From Berberis thunbergii (Eukaryota > Streptophyta > Magnoliopsida > Ranunculales > Berberidaceae), in the NCBI GenBank assembly GCA_003290165.1, contig QNQO01000672.1, forward strand, positions 434,001 to 498,000: DNA of 64,000 nucleotides, given 5' to 3'. Positions 1 to 12,187 of the stretch are shown in pieces (position 1 is the stretch's first letter; every line of letters begins with the position of its first letter). A model generated the notes under the pieces. That model worked only from the letters and a program-made list of their open reading frames with translations, was not told the DNA's origin and ran no database searches. The position numbers and the translations under genes are program-made.

Positions 1-240
1 CTAACATCTTTTATATGATTCAGATTTTATGTATTTTAAATTCTGTGGTCATTTTGGTTCTTATTGTAAGATGGGAAAACTTAAAAAAGCGTATCCGCCC
101 AAGTGATATTACAATAAATATCAGGAAATGTGCTCCGGTTCCAGAGTATCTTGTCCTTCAAGTTGTTTGTGTTTGAATTTCTAGATTAGGATTAGCTCAA
201 CACTTTGTCCAGGTTGTGAAATATTTGTGTTGTTGGTACA

Positions 241-1847
241 GGTGGAAAGAAGTAAAGCATGACAACATTGTGACATGGTTAGCCTTTTGGAACGATCCAA
301 TTAATCCAAAAGAGTTCAAATATGTATTCTTGGCTGCTAGCAGTTCATTGAATGGTCAAAGTGACAAGGAGAAATATGAGAAGGCAAGGCTACTGAAGGT
401 ATATATAAAACTGTTTAATTTATCAGCTTTGATTTCTTGACTAGTATCTATGAGCTTAGCTGTTAATTAGTCAAGGTGCTTAATGCCTTCTCCCACTCTT
501 ACTGAAACAGAACTACATACATAATATAAGATCTAATTACACTAAGGATTTCACGACCAAAGATGTTACAAAGCGGCAAATAGCAGTTGCTGCTTCCTTA
601 TTGATAAGCTAGCTCTCACTTCTCAGAGCAGGCAATGAAAAGGTAGTATCTAGTTGAATTTTTTTCTTCTATGTCTATGGTGCATTTTTTTTCCTCATTA
701 AATGCCTAAGCTTTTTAATTAATTTATTTAATGAATTTATATTATTATTTTACATTAGTGTATTTTCTTGTGATCTATACTGGTTCACATATGTGCATTT
801 GATTATAGGATTTTTTCAACATGCTGGTACAAATTCAACAGCTATATTGAATGGAATGCTTTTGCTCTTTTGTTTTCATTTTAATTTGAACTTTTAGTAA
901 AACAATGTTGAGTTTATTATTTCATGAATTTGTGACTGCTTAAAATAGTAGATTGTCTGAAAATGTTATTTGCAGTTGGGTTGTAAAAGTACCTGCAACT
1001 CATTGATTTTTTCAAAGAACTAAGTTGATTCTACAGGTTTCTTGTAAAATTCCTGAAAGTCCATTTGTACACCATACATATTTGCTTTGGAAAAGGCATG
1101 GAACAAGGGGGTACGGAAATGATGTTGTTCCTTGGCTCTCCTTCTCTTTAGGCTACTCTTAATCATTATCTCTTGTATACTATCCTTTCTAATGTAATTC
1201 TGACCTGTTTCAGGTTTTTTACTTTGGAAAAGTGTTAATACAAGCTTACTCTTAAAAAAAAAAAATCTCCACGCGACTAAAGCGTAGTGTCTCTAGACTT
1301 TGGCCTTATCTGGCTGTTCTTATTTTGGTTTGTTGTCTTTGTAAGATGACGATGGGGCAGAGACAGTGGGCTGTTGCACACTTAAAGTGGAAAATGTTGA
1401 ACTGGTTCCTCCGAACAAGTTACAGTTAGATGGCAAATTTACAATCTAAGATTCTTCCAATGTTGTTTTGGTTTTGTATGTTGATGAGTAAATCATTTGT
1501 GAATTTGAGGCTTTTAATGATGGAAGTAATGTTCTGATTTTTCTGCTTACAGTTTGATTTCCTTGATAAGGATTCCATCAGATATTTCAACATCGTTGAA
1601 GTAGAACTTAAACTGTACAAAGCAATAGGGCAGTTAAAAATTGGTGAGTGCATGGATCTTGTTATTACCTTATTATTCTGCATTTCTGATTCAGTTGCAT
1701 TTATTTTTCCCAGAGAAAAAAGGAGGGAGAAGATCTTTTTGATAAGCTTGATACCAGCAAATCGAGTGCCCGTCTAAAAGAACTCATGCCCGGACTAACA
1801 GTAAAGGTGTTTCGTATGCGCAATGCTTCTACGCTTCAGACGATATG
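241..1847 (+). pseudogene. DNA topoisomerase I (TOP1) gene fragment, decayed
   Basis: Pieces of the catalytic core of eukaryotic type IB topoisomerase I, which nicks and reseals one DNA strand in the nucleus. Five exon-like blocks are visible. 241-398 contains [20 protein letters not shown] and [13 protein letters not shown]. 511-642 contains NYIHNIRSNYTKDFTTK. About 1345-1420 contains VGCCTLKVENVE. 1553-1643 contains DSIRYFN and YKAIGQ. 1714-1847 contains KELMPGL. Several edges keep AG acceptors and GT donors. It is broken: about one base is missing near 590 and 7 extra bases occur near 614, the acceptor before the third block reads AA, and the fifth block is out of frame with the fourth. 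The N-terminus and the C-terminal catalytic tyrosine region are absent. Retained introns rule out a processed copy. The fragment ends just before the inner CACTA and may be cargo of the outer one. Confidence 0.88.
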
Positions 1848-1933
1848 GTAAGAGGCTACCTAGAAATCTTATTGTCTGTCTTCAATGTATGTCGCCTGGT
1901 TAGACAGGTTCTCACTACACCAAAAACCCCCAT

Positions 1934-2325
1934 TAGCAACGGTTCTATACCGTGGGCGTAACCCATTGCCACGGCTAAGAGCCGTGGGCTACAGGGGCGT
2001 CGCGAAATTATTTGTAACGGCTCAAAACCGTTGCTAAATGTTTAGCAACGGTTTTATGCTTGTATAGGGGTGGTGATTTTCTGAATTTAGCCACGGTTTT
2101 AAACCGTTGCAAGAAGAATAGAAACGGTTTTTAGCCGTGGCAAAAATAGCCACGGTTTTAAGCCGTGACAAGGTGTAGATATTAGCAACGGTTTTTAACC
2201 GTGTCTAATTAAGTAGCAACGGTTTTAAGCCGTGGATAACCTTAGCCACGGTTATAAGCCGTGGCAAGGTAGCCACGGTTTTTAGCCGTTGCAACAGTTA
2301 GCCACGGTTTAAAACCGTGGCAAAT
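1934..2325. repeat. Left subterminal repeat array of the CACTA element
   Basis: I count about 12 imperfect copies of a roughly 20-bp unit, each close to a small inverted repeat of the form GCCACGGTTTTAAACCGTGGC, with AACGG and ACGG variants. Single units can form short hairpins. They are followed by a T-rich run at 2325-2390 made of poly-T blocks joined by TTAAA. Subterminal arrays of this kind are the cis sites for transposase-associated proteins in En/Spm elements. Confidence 0.9.
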
Positions 2326-2840
2326 TTTTTTTTTTTTTTTAAATTTTTTTTTTTTTTTTTTAAATTTTTTTTTTTTTTTTTTTTTTTTATATTTCCACTC
2401 CTACACTGATAAAACTCTAAAAGCATGAATGTGTGTCGTAGTATATAATATTGAATGAATGTTACTAGATATTGCATACTGTATGTAATCAATACAGATA
2501 TATTTACTGAAATGTGAAATTTGTCTGAAACATGTTATAACAGCGAAGTTGAAACCAGCATAACAAACAGCCCCCTACATACATCAAACACTCAGAGATG
2601 CAATGCCACAAAACTTACATCATCCAACAACCCATTTGCTCATCAATATACGCATTTGTAGTCAACTTGCATTTAGATTCAAATGGTAATTCATAGCACC
2701 TGAGCCAAGTGTCCAGAGAATGTAAACCTGGGTAGCACGGGAATATTTCCACTCACGTCTCCTTCCACATTCAATCAGACTTTGTCAAGAACCAAATGTA
2801 TGGGCCTTGATTAGATATAACTTCGGAAATTTTGAAACAC

Positions 2841-3095
2841 TCATGCTTCCACAGCAGCAATTGCATCCTCATCAGCCGCATCTGGTGAGACAATCACCAC
2901 TTCCTTTGGCTCTTCATCAGGACTTTCTGTTTCAGACTCCTTTGCCTTCTCTGTCTCATTGTGCATTAGCTTTTCTCGAAGCTTCTCAGTCAGTTCTTCC
3001 CGGATACTCTCATTCTCTGCCAAAAACTTTTTGAGAGCATCCTTACCACGGAAATTTTGGCCATTAAAGCTGTAAAAAGCCCCTCCGCCTTTTAT
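2841..3095 (-). pseudogene. C-terminal fragment of an organellar-type RecA recombinase, captured
   Basis: Read on the minus strand, the segment encodes GGGAFYSFNGQNFRGKDAL, then KKFLAENESIREELTEKLRE, then an acidic tail ending at a stop at 2841-2843. The pattern of a gly/ala stretch, FYSFNG, a short basic loop, then a helix of the type FLxENxxIxxELxxKLRE matches the C-terminal domain of bacterial-type RecA. In plants these are nuclear genes for mitochondrial or plastid recombinases. The Walker A/B and DNA-binding loops are absent, so it cannot work as a recombinase. Upstream of 3095 the reading frame no longer fits. It lies in the same orientation as the other CACTA cargo. Confidence 0.6.
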
Positions 3096-3120
3096 TCAGA
3101 TCTACAAGTTCAGACTCACG

Positions 3121-3356
3121 GCTTATAGGCTCAGATGGCTCGCTGATAGGCTTAACAGGGGGGGATGGAGCTCTTATGAGTGACCAAACAGGTGCTGTTC
3201 CAGCAGCAGGAGCAGATGGCTCACTACAAGGCTCAACAGGGGGTTATGAAGCTGTTTCAGCAGCAGGAGCAGATGGCTCAATGCAAGGTTCAACAGGGGG
3301 GTATGGAGCTCTTATCCGAGATCATCGAGGTGCTGTTTTAGCGAAAAAAGTATGGG
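3121..3356 (+). repeat. Tandemly repeated segment encoding an RNase H-like motif
   Basis: A unit containing GCAGGAGCAGATGGCTCA is repeated with a 57-bp (19-codon) period at 3201 and 3258, and a longer, diverged unit precedes it at 3127-3200. In the plus frame it reads AAGADGS(L/M)QGSTGGY, and the last unit continues as GGYGALIRDHRGAVLA. This ending resembles the start of the RNase H-like domain of plant retroelement-derived proteins (DGS...GGxGxxxRDxxG). The ORF is short and the domain incomplete. It lies head-to-head with the RecA fragment and marks a capture seam. Confidence 0.5.
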
Positions 3357-4106
<750 letters not shown>

Positions 4107-5895
4107 TTAAATTAAATTTTGAGACATTAGAAGGTTAGTGGAGTGACCAACTAAATTAGAAGCATCACAATTGTGAGATGGGGTCAAATTTAGAACTAGT
4201 TGATATATTTCTGGTACCTCTTTGTTCCAGTTTGTTCTGTACAATACATACACTAGAATGGTTGCTTGCAGCACACCCCCTGCTAACATTCCTGACCAGA
4301 TACCCTGATCAAATATAGAGAAGCAAGTGAGAAATTTTGATTTAAGAAGTTAACAATATGGGTAGAGAGAGGGGGATCAGGTGCGTTATGTACCTTAACG
4401 CCAAGATTGAACTTGTAACCAAGTAAGGCGCCAAAAGGTAGTCCAAAAATATAGTAGGTCCCGATGTTTATAAAAGCAGCTAGGACTTGCCACCCTGCAC
4501 CAACTGCTACCCCTGCAAATTCAAGAAAGTTATTTCTAAGTCGAATGTTGGCATTTGATGTGTAATAAATTCATTTGGATGGAGAGGTACCTTGAAGAAC
4601 ACGTAGGATGCTGTAGAGGAGAATAGTTCCAGCTAGTAGGTGTGCAAGCTTGGATGTCTCTCCTACAACTTCTAGCTTTGTAGTGAACAATTTGGGGAAG
4701 TGACTCTTGGAGGCTAAAATTACAGCAGTGTAAATGAAACCTAATAGGAAGGATGTTGAAACTGCCACTATGACTGAGAACTTTGCACCTTTTGTTTGTC
4801 CACCTCCAAGTTCATTGGAGACCCTCACACTGTGGTTCAGTAAAAAAGTGTAGCCAAAATTAGCAAAGTGTTTCATGGAAGCAACTGTAAATAAAGTTGG
4901 CTAGTGTTTCCAAAGAGAGAGGTATGATATATCTAACCTCACGGCTACTTGGAAACCGAAGGAAATCAGCATTGCCCATATTTGTAAGTTCAAGCTGCCG
5001 GGAAGTGAAGGAAAAGAAAATTTCAGAAAATGTCATAACATGAAACTAACAAAGAATAAATTTACATGGTTAACGCTGTATCTGTCACTCCACAACTAAC
5101 TTGTATATAACTAATACCCCTCACAACTCTTATTAACAATTTGTGGATAATTTAACCACAGCAAGGAATGAGTACTGACCATATTGAAACAGCGTCTACT
5201 GCAATTTCTGGATGCTGTAAGAGACTCACTAGAAGAATTATTGCTGTGTAATACCATAGCTCCAAGCTATCATTAAAAGATAAGTTCTGTTAGCAAAATG
5301 GATTCATGACACTGAATGTCAACTTGGTTTATAAACCTTACAGACAAGTACTAACCATATCATTATAGCCGAGGCAAGGGAAAGCATCATGAACCCAGCC
5401 AGAGACTTGAAAGCTTGTATGGAAAAGCCAGTCCATGCTTCAGGAAAGTATCCCGAAGTGATGTAGAACATCTGAGATAGTACTAGAAGCCACCATGAAA
5501 TACTCCCAGCTAGTGCAGCCCCAGTCATTCCATGCTGGAACTTAACCACTAGCATCCAATTCATCAAGATATGAAAATGCAGTACAATCACAGAAATCAG
5601 GGTCATCACCCGAACTCTGCTCTGAGATTGCAAGAACTTTTGCATGGGAAAATTCATGGCGTAAGCAAACAACTGAGGGATCACCAATGGTGCATACTTC
5701 CCTGCAAGATCTGATATGTCATTGCTCTGATGAAGAAGCTTTAGTATCGGTGAGGCGAAGATGTAGATAGGTGTTAGAATCAATGCTGTGATACCACAAA
5801 TGATCCATGACCTCTGCATGTAGATTCCAAGCATGTTGACCTGTCCAGCACCAACTGATTGACCACATAGAGTCTCCAGAGCACTCCCCATCCCG
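4107..5895 (-). pseudogene. Captured MATE/DTX transporter gene lacking its 5' exon, introns retained
   Basis: Six exons can be joined on the minus strand in an open frame: 5895-5356, 5266-5180, 4994-4938, 4829-4591, 4512-4394 and 4304 downward. MATE proteins are 12-helix H+- or Na+-coupled exporters of metabolites and xenobiotics, acting at the vacuolar or plasma membrane. Diagnostic motifs are GMGSALETLCGQSVGAG, PEAWTGFSIQAF, LLQHPEIAVDAVSI, VSVRVSNELGGG and GLPFGALLGYKF. Splice sites conform to GT-AG and the phases fit. The first about 90 residues (helices 1-2) are missing; sequence before 5895 looks like intron (an acceptor-like TTTAG). The conserved C-terminus stops near 4243 after TNWNKE and reads through to a stop at 4107. 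The open frame suggests a young capture, but no complete transporter can be made. Confidence 0.9.
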
Positions 5896-5969
5896 AGCTA
5901 AACTACACAAGAATAGTGAAGCTAAGTTGACAATTTCCTAATACTATTTTAAAGCTAAATCTTAAAACC

Positions 5970-6090
5970 AGGCTGAGTGCACCTCGTTCCTGCGCGCATT
6001 GTGATCCTCGCAGCTGAATTGCCTACACCGCCCCTGCAGGCCAAACAGAGCCGCAAAGAAGATAATCACCCCCTGAGTGGAATTCAAATA
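5970..6090 (-). other. Unassigned open segment at a capture seam
   Basis: The minus strand stays open through FAALFGLQG and SCEDHNARRNEVHS, but I recognise no family. The 17-bp string CTGAGTGGAATTCAAAT at 6073-6089 recurs at 6098-6114, inside the adjacent WD40 exon, so the seam contains a short duplication. Confidence 0.3.
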
Positions 6091-6096
6091 ACATAC

Positions 6097-6169
6097 CTGA
6101 GTGGAATTCAAATTGTTGCTTGCACTCCCCTGTCTTCACATCCCACACTATCGCAGTTTTATCAAAGTG
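6097..6169 (-). pseudogene. Single captured exon of a HOS15/TBL1-type WD40 protein
   Basis: A 73-bp exon with an AG acceptor before 6169 and a GTATGT donor after 6097 encodes DKTAIVWDVKTGECKQQF followed by EFHS. This is one WD40 blade (D-K-T-A-I-V-W-D) characteristic of plant HOS15 and animal TBL1, components of histone-deacetylase corepressor complexes in the nucleus. Only this exon is visible. It lies in the same orientation as the MATE and RecA fragments. Confidence 0.75.
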
Positions 6170-8014
6170 CTGCGATATTCAAAGTGAAAACTAGTCGTGA
6201 ATTTCACACAACCCATGAATGAGCCAAGCATCCTAATCAAAACACCATTTTGTAATATATATACAGTGATATAAGTGATGAATTTGTTTTGAATCAGAAT
6301 ATATAATCATAGAAAAGGAGTACATACACTATATTTCTTAATTGAATAAGTCTTCTCTACAAGGTGTTGATGACAATTTTTTTATCAAACATTCATACAT
6401 AACATTTATAATAAAGAGTATCATTAAGGAAGGACAACTAACTCAATTGCTTTTTAATAATGAGATCAAAGGTAATAGATCCACCTATCACCAAGTGCTT
6501 GTAAACATCAGTATGCTAAAGAGTATCTTACGTACCCGATCCTCCTCACTTATCCAACAATCCTTTATAAACAACGTTCGTCAACTTTCTCACCGTGCTA
6601 GAAGTTTCTCCAATATGCATCACTGAAATCTGCAATCCTCGATCTATCAGTAACTACATCACAAGGTTTTACAAGGAAACCTTAGAATCAGCAAAACTGT
6701 GGACAAAGGCATATTTTCATATTTTCATAGACATATTTTCATGATGCTGCTAGATCTTATTAACTTTCAGGGACGAATCAAGATATGAACCCATTAAAAG
6801 TTTATGATACAAATAATAATTAAAAGCGAAAACTAGCATACCTTAGTGCATCTAGCAAACTTCCAATATAACCATCCAAATATTTCACTCTAGATGTGTC
6901 CTTCAAGGACGTGTTATGTAATGTCCTTTTACCTGACAAAGCAAGTCCAGTTATTTCAATCATCCATTGATGCTACAAATAACGAAGGACGTTCTACTGC
7001 AAAAGATTATCACCAGGAACTATAAGCTGATAAGGTGGAATTACCCTCCTTTGTATACAAAACCACTACAAAGCCACAGTCACAATGGAAACATAAATTT
7101 TTCAGGTTTATAATCTTATAAAGGTACTATGCTGATTTGGAAAGTTGTTCAATATTACAGAAATGAGACTAAAATCTGAGTTAATAGGGAGAATTGAATT
7201 ACACCCAAGGCTGATGTTGAAGTTTTCAATGGGGAAGCTAGGGTATAAAATAAGCACTAAACAATTAATCACCAAAATTTAAATACCTTCTATGTTTAGT
7301 GACAACATTAATCACCAAATGGTTCTGAACATTTCATATCAGAGTTTCATAAACAAATGTCTCTAGCATACCAGAACTTTCAGCACTTTGGAATCCCTGC
7401 CTCTAAGTGAATCAAGATATTGGAATCCCTGCCTCTAAGTGAATAAGATAGAACAGAACTTGAAAAGAAAAGTTCAGAAAGGGTATAGATGCTTTACCTT
7501 GTCACACTCGATAAGGCCGTACCCTAACTTCCTTGGTGTAGTCCATCTATTGCAGCAGGAGTAGAGTGGCTTGGAAGTGCTCCCCTATGTGCCAGGCTCC
7601 ATGAATGGTCGAAGCCCACCTAATTGGAAAAGCGTATATTATCCAAATGCATTTCAAGCAAATGTAGTAAAACTTGACCTGCCAAGCATTTGACTTTTCC
7701 ATATATGCTTCACTAAACATTTAAATAAGATTTACGAGGTGGAGAGTTTCAATATATGCTTTACTAAACATTTAAATAAATCTGAAAATGTTTACAAAAA
7801 AATCTACTTCCCACAGAAGGCTACAAATAAATACCCATCAACATAAGAAAAAAATAACTCATTCCATTAGTCTATTGGCAATTATTTTTCTATTCTTACA
7901 CCTCTAACATACCTAACAGATGCATCGGCTATAGTGCGTTCATCCAACCATTGTACGCTTGCGACCCCTCTGCCTCACTGCCAAAACAAAATTATCGAAA
8001 TAGCAAAACAAATG
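6170..8014. other. Non-coding or unrecognised interior of the CACTA element
   Basis: AT-rich sequence without a recognisable domain. A 32-bp tandem duplication containing GGAATCCCTGCCTCTAAGTG lies at about 7388-7451. A short minus-strand stretch near 7500-7620 is open but unidentified. Confidence 0.4.
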
Positions 8015-9025
8015 TTAGATTATTTTAACAAGGAACCTATGTAACAACACAGTGAGGTGTGCATGGTCCGACAATGAGTAGTTCTCAGGCCATATCCCTT
8101 GTTCAACCTCTCGAGGGAAGAGAACTGCAATCTTAACATCAAAACCAATGACAGTCGAAACATGGAACTCGTCTACCCAAGCCTCTGCCTCTTTGATTTT
8201 TCTTTGCTGGAATAAAAGAGAATTCAGTGCTCTATCTGGGGTACCCTGATATGAAATCGAAACAACAAATCCAAGTACAGAAAGAAACCAAACAAGGAAA
8301 AAACATTGAAACTTACATCAAATTGTGAAAAAATGACCACTCCATCTCTGTCAGTGTCCATATAGTCCCACAAATCCTTTATTTCATCAATACTCAGTCC
8401 ATTGGAAGGATGATTAATAAAGCCCAACTAATCAAAGGAAAAAGGCATAACAAAATTAGCAAACTATTTCCAATTTCTATCATGTTATCTCTTGGATTAC
8501 TATATTCAAATGTGGAGGATACCTCAATAAAAGCTTCATAAAATTGAGGATAGGTGATGAAAGTGTTGTGTTTGAAGTGGGTTTTAAGTTGTATCTGATC
8601 TGTACATGTCGCTGATACTTCTCTAAGATGGTTCTAATGTTTGAAGGTAAAACAAGATCCAATTAGTAAGTGATTATATGTGAAGAACAAAATGGAAATT
8701 TTGATCCTACATACCTTGATATTTCCTAGAATAGCTTCAATGAAGCTCTCCTTTAATGGTTTTTGAGGATTATTTGGATTAAAAAGCCATATGAAATCCA
8801 CCCCACATATGTTACCTCTATGGTTTCGATGACTAACCCACTGAGACAGAAAAATAATGAATACATTTTAGCTTTTGTCAAATTTATTACTTTAATATGC
8901 TTGTTTTTGTAGAAAAATATACTAACCTTATGGGCATCACTATTTGTGAACTGATGGTATTCTTTACAATCCAGCCTAATGAGATGGACACCCTTCTGTG
9001 GAACCAACCTTGTTATGCACCCAAC
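8015..9025 (-). pseudogene. Captured 3' half of a calcium-binding endonuclease/exonuclease/phosphatase (EEP) family gene
   Basis: Five exons join in frame on the minus strand: 9025-8927, 8840-8715, 8633-8523, 8427-8317 and 8245-8015, with GT-AG borders and a terminal TAA. Encoded motifs include HQFTNSDAHK, WVSHRNHRGNICGVDFIWL, ITYPQFYEAF, GLSIDEIKDLW with an EF-hand loop DTDRDGVVIFSQ, GFDVKIAVLFPREVE and WPENYSLSDHA. This matches the plant family that joins a CCR4-like EEP fold to EF-hands. The SDH near the end is the conserved EEP catalytic histidine motif. The N-terminal half, which supplies the other catalytic residues, is missing. Position 12 of the EF-hand loop is Gln instead of Glu, which should weaken calcium binding. 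No stop or frameshift is visible in these exons. Confidence 0.85.
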
Positions 9026-11153
9026 CTAGTTCAGCATACATCAAAGAATTCAAGTAAGAAGTATGAACATAGTGAAAATTTAAGAATGATCAACTGCTTA
9101 GAAACCATCTGTAGAGACTGAATGTTTATCGTCATGTAAACAATCCAGCCTCAAAGACAAGATCATAATATCATGATTTATTCTAGTCCATAGTAGAAAC
9201 CATCGAATTTAGGACAAGATTACAATATCATGATTTATTCTAGTACATATTTCATAAGACACGCTTCAGTATATAGTCCTCTCTCTTATCTTCACTTTTA
9301 ACCCATATTCATAAACAGAATGTTAAGAACTGACCTACTTTGTTCTTGTTTCTGCAGAATTTGGGGTTCCAAGCAATGCAAGATCAGCACCAATGTCAGA
9401 TGTGGATAAATCTCTGTATATTGTGGAACCAAATCTTGATATGAGCTGCCTGTTTCAGTTCCAGAATCTGACAAAGACTGAGATTATGTAATACCAAATA
9501 AGTTCAGAAGCAGTAATTCATAACCAAAAGATGTAGACAGAGAAACTATGGAATGTATTAGAATTGTTGTAATATGAACCAGTTGAGAGGAAAGTTACAA
9601 GTAGGCTATTCGAGTGGCCATACACTCCCAAGAGCAAATGCTCTGATGTATACTTCTATTACAATCAATGAATGCCTACTTTCCTTCCTAAACTATTATT
9701 TATAGCAACATACTACACTGACAGTAAGATAACAGAGTACTCATCTAAGGCTATTTGGTCCTATCATTTAACTACCATAGGACATCAGTTGAAGATAACT
9801 AAACACTCAAGAGGGGGATCTTATGCAGTAGAATCAGTTGAAGATAACTAAACCTTTCCAGTTGAAGATATGTATGATTCAAGGTACCAAAAAATCATAC
9901 ACAATATATCATTCTTTTCTTAAGCTGCCATATTGGTGTTTCAAGGTACCAAAAAAATCATACACATAAATACCCCTACAAAACCCAAAAACATAGAAAA
10001 AATACCAACAACAGGGAGAAGCAAAAAGTCCTGACATAGAGGTGTAACACGTTTGCTATCTATGAAGTATTGGAAGCATAGAACAAACTAATGGAATTCA
10101 GTCACTGCATGCCCCCAGAAAAGAAAAGGATAAAAAGTCTAACAACAGGGAGAAGCAATTACTGAAGCAGCTGAAATATTATACAATAAGTTTTCAGAGG
10201 CATGCCCATTTTTAGAATGATTGGTCTAAACCGAAGTGAATCTGCCTTCCTTCTCCTAGTATAGGTGAACCTAATAGGGGGCCTAACAGACACCTTTGAC
10301 AGCAAACCAAACTTGATATGGCTAACATGAAGCAGACTGTCCCTGAAGTTTATCAGGTGTGTATTCATTCTTTCATTCATTAAAAAATGTCAACTTCACG
10401 AGCCTAAAAAAATTGGAAACAAGAAGGTGCAGTCCTGTGAGATGTCTTACAATGAATTATAATCAAACAATGATCACATGAAAAAAACAAATCAACCCAG
10501 AAAATGAAGTGAAGCAAGCTAATCAAAGATCAGTCATATTCAATATGAGCTGATAATTACCGGATCATTATTAAACTATGCTAAACAACACCAAATAAAA
10601 TAAACAAATGTGAAGCATTATTAAACTATGCTTCAAGAGTGAGACATCGAGTAAATTATGAAACATGCATGACACAAGTAGGTCAACATGATCGTTTCTT
10701 TTCTATCCCAAAGTAGAAGACCTAGTATCTATTATGATGTTTGATTAGAAGAATAATAATCGTCTACAATTAGAAAGGGAAAACAAATGATGTCTCAGTT
10801 AAATATTTGAGATAAGTTCTGCAATATGGATTTTCATATACGAATGTATAACTATGGTCTTCAAATGCCATACAAAAATCTTTCTTCTTAACTTGATCTC
10901 TTGATCAACTGAACCAAACCATGAACCAAACCAAGCAACATAGGAACTTCTACAAGACCATGTACAAGAAAACAATAGCTATAACCATGACAAATTAAAA
11001 AAACACACACACAAATCACTTCACTCCCAACATTCTTGAGAAATCCAACATTCTTGAGCAAGATATCAAGTCAAATTGACACTGTAAAGGTGGTTAAGAA
11101 AAGACCTCAGAACCTACTTACGACTTCTAATGACAGAAAATGTGAGAACATAC
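9026..11153. other. Unassigned interior of the CACTA element
   Basis: No domain recognised. A minus-strand open stretch at 9350-9482 (YRDLSTSDIGADLALLGTPN) and another at 10180-10370 (SVRPPIRFTYTRRRKADSL) could be further captured exons of unknown origin. A diverged direct duplication (CAATATCATGATTTATTCTAG) lies at about 9163-9243. Confidence 0.35.
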
Positions 11154-11225
11154 CTGCTTACGGCTTCTCTTTCCCTTCCCCAAAGCAGTAGTCTCTTCAA
11201 TTTGGTGAACTTCTATGACATTTGA
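11154..11225 (-). pseudogene. Possible captured exon of a PICKLE-type CHD3 chromatin remodeller
   Basis: A short minus-strand exon ends at a GTATGT donor and encodes VIEVHQIEETTALGKGKRSR followed by KQ. The basic motif LGKGKRSRKQ is typical of the region after the helicase domain in plant PICKLE/CHD3 proteins. The segment is very short and its 5' edge is unclear, beside a duplicated CATTTGACC. I hold this only as a family suggestion. Confidence 0.4.
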
Positions 11226-12187
11226 CCTATGACATTTGACCAGAATTCATCAGAAAAAGGAAAGAATATAAATTCAAGAATAGAACTTCTACAAACTTCA
11301 ACCAAAATAAAGAAAAGTTACTCATCTGCAACATCACTGATTTGTACACCATAACAGAGTGCTCTCTGCTGCAAAACAGAGTGCTCTCTGTTTCCTGCTG
11401 CTGCTGTTCTGACTGTGCGTGTTCGTAGATGATTTGCAATGTTGCAAATTGACAATGGCGTTATTCTGTATGAGTTACGAGAGTTTTTTCAAAAAAAAAA
11501 AAAAACAGTAACAAAACACTTTATTGCAAGTATAAGGGCAGCCTACATATACAACACAATTCAAGAAATAGATCAATGTGATTTACGACTTCTAGAAAGC
11601 ATGCAATGAGTTTGATATGCAATCTGCCTTGGTGCATTAGAGTGAATCATACAAATACACCCTAACAAATCTCTGAAATTTCTAGACTTAATATGATTGA
11701 AGGACAGCAATTGCGAGGTTTCAATCCTATCTTTTGCGCAACATAAGAATAGGAACAAGGTAAACCAAAAGAAAAACTATTAAAGAATCATTAACATATT
11801 TAAATTTACTAGATCAGTTCAACTTGAACTTGAGACACTAATTTCCAATACATAAGTCTCTGACAATTATATTTCCAAGGATATTTATATCTTCCTTAGA
11901 TGTCCACCTCAAACACAACACTAATTCTTAAACCACATGTCCAACAAAGCATTCAAAGACGGCTGCGAACACTGAAGTATTGGAGACTACATAGAAGCAA
12001 GAGCACACAATAACCTATCCAGCTAACACGGGGAAAATTCATTTTAGACCCAAACGTACTTAACATGAATCCACATTGAGATAGTCATAACTCATGAACC
12101 TGATATTATGTACAAACACAACCTACAGCTTATGATCAGGTCTCACTTTCTGTACCTAAGTGATATTCAAAATTAAACAATATTTAC
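11226..12187. other. No gene recognised
   Basis: AT-rich sequence between the possible PICKLE exon and the CDT1 exons. Further CDT1 exons would be expected here on the minus strand, but I could not identify them. Confidence 0.4.

Noticed and set aside
1934..2325. Regularly spaced short repeats resembling a CRISPR array
   Set aside because: Degenerate, unspaced, palindromic units at a CACTA end in a plant genome; no unique spacers.
2298..2492. Lys-rich minus-strand ORF
   Set aside because: Translation of the poly-T run beside the subterminal repeats.
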